Shown here: positions 61,027 to 64,000 of the stretch, one piece after another
Position numbering within the stretch: position 1 is the stretch's first letter
Layout: each line of letters begins with the position of its first letter
Assembly: GCF_019448255.1 (NCBI RefSeq)
Contig: NZ_CP080410.1
Coordinates: 124,001 to 188,000, forward strand
Origin: Qipengyuania flava
GTDB lineage: Bacteria; Pseudomonadota; Alphaproteobacteria; Sphingomonadales; Sphingomonadaceae
Direction of reading: 5' to 3'
DNA: 64,000 bases
The notes under the pieces: model-generated
The model's input: the letters and a program-made list of their open reading frames with translations, nothing else
The model's database searches: none
Told to the model about the DNA's origin: nothing
Translations under genes and position numbers: made by a program

Positions 61027-61768
61027 GGAAACCACTGCACAGCTCAAGACGCTGATCGTGGATGACGAACCGCTCGCGGTCGAACGCATGCAGGTCATCT
61101 GCGCCAAGATCCCCGAACTGCAGGTCGTCGGAACCGCCAGCGATGGCGCGCAGGCGCTGCGGCTGGTGGAGGCGCTCGAGCCCGACCTCATGCTGCTCGA
61201 CATGACTATGCCCGAAGTGGACGGCATCTCGGTCGCCAAGTCGCTGTCCAAGCAGGAAGACCGCCCGGCGGTCGTCTTCGTCACCGCGCACGACAATTAC
61301 GCGGTCGAGGCCTTCGATCTCGACGCGGTCGATTATGTGCTCAAGCCGGTGAAGCCGGAACGCCTGGAGCGCGCGGTATCGCGCGCGATCGCGCGGCGCG
61401 GCGACGGCGAGAGGAGCGATAGCCAGTGGCTCGAAGAGCTCTGGATCCCGCACCGCTCGGAACTCATCCGCATCGCGACGTCCGAGGTCGGCCGGATCGA
61501 TGCGGAGCGCGACTATGTCCGCCTCCACGTCGGTGAAGGCGAAGCGGCGCGCACCTACCTGCTGCTGCAGACCATTGCGGGCCTTGAGAAACGCCTCGAT
61601 CCGGCAAAGTTCATCCGCATTCACCGCTCCACCATCCTGCGCAAGGACCGCATCACGGGCCTTCGCCACGATGGCCTGGGCGTGTGGTCGGTCGAGCTGG
61701 ATGACGACGAGGCGCTGCGCATCGGGCGCACTTACCTCCCTAAGGTAAAGGCGATGGCCGGCAGGTAG
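61019..61768 (+). CDS. LytTR response regulator
   Basis: A 249-residue regulator. The receiver has LIVDDEPLAVER (near residue 13), the phospho-acceptor Asp in LMLLDMTMPEVDG, the switch residue in FVTAHDNYAV and the final Lys in YVLKPVKPERL. A LytTR DNA-binding domain (residues 140-249) begins ELIRIATSEVGRIDAERDYVRLH. It acts with the overlapping LytS kinase. No target is evident nearby; the urcA-type gene downstream is divergent in strand. Confidence 0.93.
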   Translation: MAEETTAQLKTLIVDDEPLAVERMQVICAKIPELQVVGTASDGAQALRLVEALEPDLMLLDMTMPEVDGISVAKSLSKQEDRPAVVFVTAHDNYAVEAFDLDAVDYVLKPVKPERLERAVSRAIARRGDGERSDSQWLEELWIPHRSELIRIATSEVGRIDAERDYVRLHVGEGEAARTYLLLQTIAGLEKRLDPAKFIRIHRSTILRKDRITGLRHDGLGVWSVELDDDEALRIGRTYLPKVKAMAGR

Positions 61769-61783
61769 GGTTTCCTGTTTTAC

Positions 61784-61803
61784 GAACCGACATCCGTCGG
61801 TTC
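61784..61803 (+). terminator. Hairpin after the two-component operon
   Basis: GAACCGAC (61784-61791) pairs with GTCGGTTC (61796-61803), loop ATCC. There is no proper T-run (only ATCCTCG), so it is a weak or Rho-aided terminator at most. Confidence 0.5.
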
Positions 61804-61816
61804 ATCCTCGCTAGAC

Positions 61817-61903
61817 GTGCGGCAAGCCGCACCCGCTGCGGACGGGCGTGCAGGTGGCCTTCGGCCAGCGCACCAAAGGTGCACTTCCGCCCATGCCGTC
61901 CGC
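61817..61903 (+). other. Structured non-coding block with a branched fold
   Basis: GTGCGGC/GCCGCAC forms a hairpin at 61817-61832. GCGGACGG (61838-61845) pairs with CCGTCCGC (61896-61903) and encloses two hairpins, TGGCC-TTC-GGCCA (61855-61867) and GCACC-AAA-GGTGC (61870-61882), a three-way junction. The preceding ATCCTCGCTAGAC and following CCGCTGCGG recall the spacing of the dispersed repeat. It may be a decayed third copy or a distinct element. No function is known. Confidence 0.45.
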
Positions 61904-61950
61904 TGGTCGCAGACGGGGCTCTTGCGATTGCAAACGTTTGGCGATGCTTT

Positions 61951-62072
61951 CCGAGCCGCTAGGCGAGGCAAGCGCGACTGCGCGCCCGCAGCGACGCGCC
62001 CGAAGGGCGTGTGAGCGAGGATAGCCGAGGCCGCGAATGCGGCCGCCGGCGCCTGAGGCCCCAACAAAAAAG
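61951..62072 (-). repeat. Dispersed structured repeat, copy B
   Basis: Reverse-oriented partner of copy A at 45040-45162. The same conserved anchors are present. The three stems are at 61972-61983 (GCGC/GCGC), 61997-62009 (CGCCC/GGGCG) and 62029-62044 (GGCCGC/GCGGCC). Each differs from copy A at paired positions on both arms. It starts right at the T-run of the urcA terminator. Confidence 0.75.
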
Positions 62073-62109
62073 AAGACCCCGGCCGGGGGACTGCATCCGG
62101 CCGGGGTCC
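62066..62109 (-). terminator. Rho-independent terminator of the urcA gene
   Basis: On the minus strand GACCCCGGCCGG (62097-62108) pairs with CCGGCCGGGGTC (62075-62086) over 12 bp, followed by TTCTTTTTTG. It stands 23 bases past the urcA stop and runs into repeat copy B. Confidence 0.92.
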
Positions 62110-62131
62110 GAAGGTGGGCGGGCTAGGGGTA

Positions 62132-62425
62132 TTAGCCGCCCAGAGTCGCGGCATCTGCGGCGGCAGCAAACTGCTCGCCGGCGCGCGCCTTTGCGGTAGC
62201 GAAGCAGCTGCGTGCATCGCTTTCTTCACGAACGGTGCGCTTGCCTTCGAGCTTGTACCCGCAGACGGTGCGGGCGGCGCGGTCGATGCGCTTGTCGAGC
62301 GCCTGCTGGCCAGCGGCGCTGGCAAGGTCGAGATCGGCGTAGGGAACGCTGACGTGGTTGGCCTGAGCAGCGGTTGCCGACAGTGCGAGACCGGCGGCGG
62401 CGAGGGTAGCGAGGGTGGTCTTCAT
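62132..62425 (-). CDS. UrcA family secreted protein
   Basis: A 97-residue exported protein with signal peptide (residues 1-22, LAAAGLALSATAAQA). VSVPYADLDLASAAGQQALDKRIDRAARTVCGYK and EESDARSCFATAKARAGEQF hold the two cysteines and the charged helices of the UrcA family, found in Sphingomonadales and Caulobacterales. Function is unknown. The start ATG 62425 has GGAGATGA upstream. A CTGTATTGCAT stretch at 62489-62499 resembles part of the TGT-N12-ACA motif. Confidence 0.82.
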   Translation of the reverse strand: MKTTLATLAAAGLALSATAAQANHVSVPYADLDLASAAGQQALDKRIDRAARTVCGYKLEGKRTVREESDARSCFATAKARAGEQFAAAADAATLGG

Positions 62426-62621
62426 GGCTTCATCTCCAGGTCTGCGGCGGGCCCCGATCAGTGAGGGGGGAGAGGCCCGCCGCACACACTGTATTGCATG
62501 GCTACAGCTGTAATCGCGACCGACCATCGACCGGTGCCGAGGCCGATTGGACGGGCGGGGCAAAACCTCCGACCAAGCGCAATTGCCAATCGGCGAGCGG
62601 CGAGCCTACAACGCTCGTCGC

Positions 62622-62888
62622 ATGGAATTGCTGATCCTTTTCGCGCTCGGAGTGCTGAATTTTGCCGCCAACAAGGCGGTGCTCGAGTCGGGGCACCCGC
62701 TCCTGGAGACATTGCCGCGGGCGGTGCGCTCCGGGGGAGGGCGCATTTCGCTGCTCTTCGAATACGGCGTCCTGGTCGCCGCGATGCTGCTGGCAGCGCA
62801 TGGCTGGCCGGCTGCGGTATGGGGGTACGGCGTCTATACGGGTCTCAACACCGTCATGGCCTGGGTTGTGACAACCCATCGCATCTGA
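62622..62888 (+). CDS. Small membrane protein of unknown function
   Basis: An 88-residue hydrophobic protein: a helix near residues 3-22 (LLILFALGVLNFAANKAVLE) and two more near 43-60 and 64-82. There is no signal peptide cleavage site. I do not recognise the family, although similar short proteins exist in Erythrobacteraceae to my knowledge. The start ATG 62622 gives the membrane helix at once. It precedes a phosphoesterase gene by 76 bases. Confidence 0.6.
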   Translation: MELLILFALGVLNFAANKAVLESGHPLLETLPRAVRSGGGRISLLFEYGVLVAAMLLAAHGWPAAVWGYGVYTGLNTVMAWVVTTHRI

Positions 62889-62964
62889 AGGGACTGTGGG
62901 CCGCCGCCGCTCCTTTGCGTTTTCCCAGTGGCCCCGCGCAGGGCGCTTCTGCTAGCGCCCACGC

Positions 62965-63825
62965 ATGGCTGATGAATCGCGGCGCATCTTTCACCTCTCG
63001 GACATCCACTTCGGGCTCGAGAACACCCGCGCGCTCGATTGGGTGCGCGACGCTATCGCTGAAGAGAAGCCCGACGGGGTGGCAATTACCGGCGACCTGA
63101 CCATGCGCGCACGCCACCGCGAATTTGCCGCGGCGACGGAATGGATCAACTCGCTCGAGGCGCCGGTCACGGTCGAGGTCGGCAACCACGACATGCCCTA
63201 TTTCAATCCGATCGAACGCTTCCTCACTCCCTACAAGCGGTTTCACGGCATGAAGGAGAAGGTCGAGCGGGAGCTGGACCTGGGATCGCTGGCGATCGTG
63301 CCGCTCAAGACCGCTGTGCGCATGCAGCCCCGGCTGAACTGGTCGAAGGGTTGGGTCAGCGCCCGCGCGCTCGAACGGTGCCTTGCCGCGCTTGACGCTC
63401 TTCCAGCAGGAAAGCGCGCGCTGGTGGCGGTCCACCATCCTTTGCGCGAAGTCGGCACGCGCGGAACGGCGCTGACCAAGCATGGCGACAAGGCGCTGCG
63501 CGAACTGGCGAAGCGCAAGGTCGCTGCCGTATTGTCCGGCCATGTGCACGATGCCTTCGATATCCTTGAGGACACCGACGAAGGACCGGTCCGGATGATC
63601 GGAGCAGGCACGCTCTCCCAGCGCACCCGCTCGACCCCGCCGAGCTTCAACGATATCCGCTGGGACGGGCAGGAGCTCAGTGTCACCGTGCGCAACCTGC
63701 AAAGCGTGGACACACCGGACATGCAGATCGACGATGTCCCGGCCGATGCGCTCCCGCCGCGCCGCGAGGGCGAGCCGGTTGCTCCCATCCGCCAGGTCCC
63801 GCGCGTCGACCCGCCGGTCCATTAA
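62965..63825 (+). CDS. Calcineurin-like metallophosphoesterase
   Basis: A 286-residue enzyme: metal motifs are LSDIHFGLEN (residues 9-18), ITGDLTMRARHREF (near 40), VEVGNHDMPYF (near 71), AVHHPLRE (near 157) and LSGHVHDAF (near 192). It resembles Icc/CpdA-type 3',5'-cyclic nucleotide phosphodiesterases, but the substrate may differ. It is not the PdeM type linked to DNA ligases. The start ATG 62965 lacks a strong ribosome binding site. It is the last complete gene in the window. Confidence 0.85.
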   Translation: MADESRRIFHLSDIHFGLENTRALDWVRDAIAEEKPDGVAITGDLTMRARHREFAAATEWINSLEAPVTVEVGNHDMPYFNPIERFLTPYKRFHGMKEKVERELDLGSLAIVPLKTAVRMQPRLNWSKGWVSARALERCLAALDALPAGKRALVAVHHPLREVGTRGTALTKHGDKALRELAKRKVAAVLSGHVHDAFDILEDTDEGPVRMIGAGTLSQRTRSTPPSFNDIRWDGQELSVTVRNLQSVDTPDMQIDDVPADALPPRREGEPVAPIRQVPRVDPPVH

Positions 63826-63925
63826 CCCTGCCCAGACACCACCTCTGCTAACGGGGCTTGCCAGAAAAGCCGCAAGACGCGGCTCCTAACCTTGCGGTTC
63901 ACGCCGACAGGAAGGGGGCGAGTCG

Positions 63926-64000
63926 ATGGAATTTTTCAAGGCAGCGCCTTTGGGTGCGATCCTCACTCTCGTAGTGGCGCTTATGATCGGGTCGCAAGGC
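63926..64000 (+). CDS. Start of a membrane protein, cut off by the window
   Basis: ATG 63926 preceded by GGAAGGGGGCG opens a frame of 25 codons to the edge (MEFFKAAPLGAILTLVVALM, then IGSQG). The hydrophobic stretch suggests a membrane or exported protein. No family can be named. Confidence 0.55.
   Translation, partial: MEFFKAAPLGAILTLVVALMIGSQG

Noticed and set aside
61931-61940. Perfect palindrome CAAACGTTTG
   Set aside because: Only 10 bases, seen once, and not placed in a clear promoter, so an operator call is not supported.
62965-63825. Metallophosphoesterase considered as the missing ligase-associated PdeM
   Set aside because: Length and motif spacing fit Icc/CpdA-like enzymes better, and it is over 50 kb from the ligase operon.
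1-64000. Search for CRISPR arrays, insertion sequences, integrases and tRNA-flanked islands
   Set aside because: No regularly spaced direct repeats, transposase motifs or tRNA genes were seen by eye on either strand.

Overview
The window is GC-rich, gene-dense chromosomal DNA from an alphaproteobacterium, most likely of the order Sphingomonadales and close to Erythrobacteraceae. This rests on the gene families (TrcR, DUF1192, PopZ, UrcA, head-GIN proteins, DUF6489, class I fumarase, alpha-type HemB) and on the order rsmG-parA-parB beside mnmG-mnmE and rho-hemJ-hemE facing ppsR-maf-aroE-coaE-dnaQ, which is the origin-proximal order known from Caulobacter and Rickettsia. I see no tRNA or rRNA gene, insertion sequence, prophage or CRISPR array. 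No species can be named from sequence alone.

Layout. 1-4.5 kb: cut-off trcR, an LpxH-like phosphoesterase/glycosyltransferase pair, a GST and a quinone oxidoreductase. 4.6-8.5 kb: DUF1192, clpA and a second glycosyltransferase. 8.5-12.2 kb: an overlapping exonuclease/DUF5946/ATP-dependent DNA ligase operon (DNA damage repair), then DUF1993. 12.2-12.6 kb: a small helix-turn-helix gene, an orphan promoter-terminator unit (possible sRNA) and a DnaA box cluster. 12.6-17 kb: minus-strand gamma-carbonic anhydrase, two GNATs, hemB and an M23 peptidase. 17-24.2 kb: SUV3-like helicase, S4 protein, ferredoxin, YihY, CarD, two head-GIN proteins and a lipoprotein. 24-30 kb: TsaC, acyl-CoA dehydrogenase, a sugar dehydrogenase, free methionine sulfoxide reductase and a glycine-zipper protein. 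30-34.4 kb: an archaic-type chaperone-usher pilus locus.

34.4-51 kb is the chromosome maintenance core. parB, parA, rsmG, mnmG and mnmE are co-directional on the minus strand and carry three parS sites. About 8-10 kb away, rho, hemJ and hemE face ppsR, maf, aroE, coaE and dnaQ across a 0.28 kb spacer with an AT-rich stretch, DnaA-box-like 9-mers and many GANTC sites, which I call as the likely replication origin. 51-64 kb: hpf, a thioesterase, DUF1491, a SleB hydrolase, xth, erpA, a CBS protein, a thioredoxin-like ferredoxin, popZ, a tolC homologue, pcm, fumarase, a LytS/LytTR two-component pair, a urcA gene, a metallophosphoesterase and a cut-off membrane protein.

How the parts work together: ParA, ParB, parS, PopZ and a putative oriC in one window form the origin segregation and polar anchoring set of alphaproteobacteria. 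The least explained signals are a dispersed element of about 120 bp whose two copies keep three stem-loops by paired substitutions, a second folded block beside one copy, the DUF5946 gene inside the ligase operon, and the possible sRNA. All product names come from motif recognition by eye, and no database search was run.
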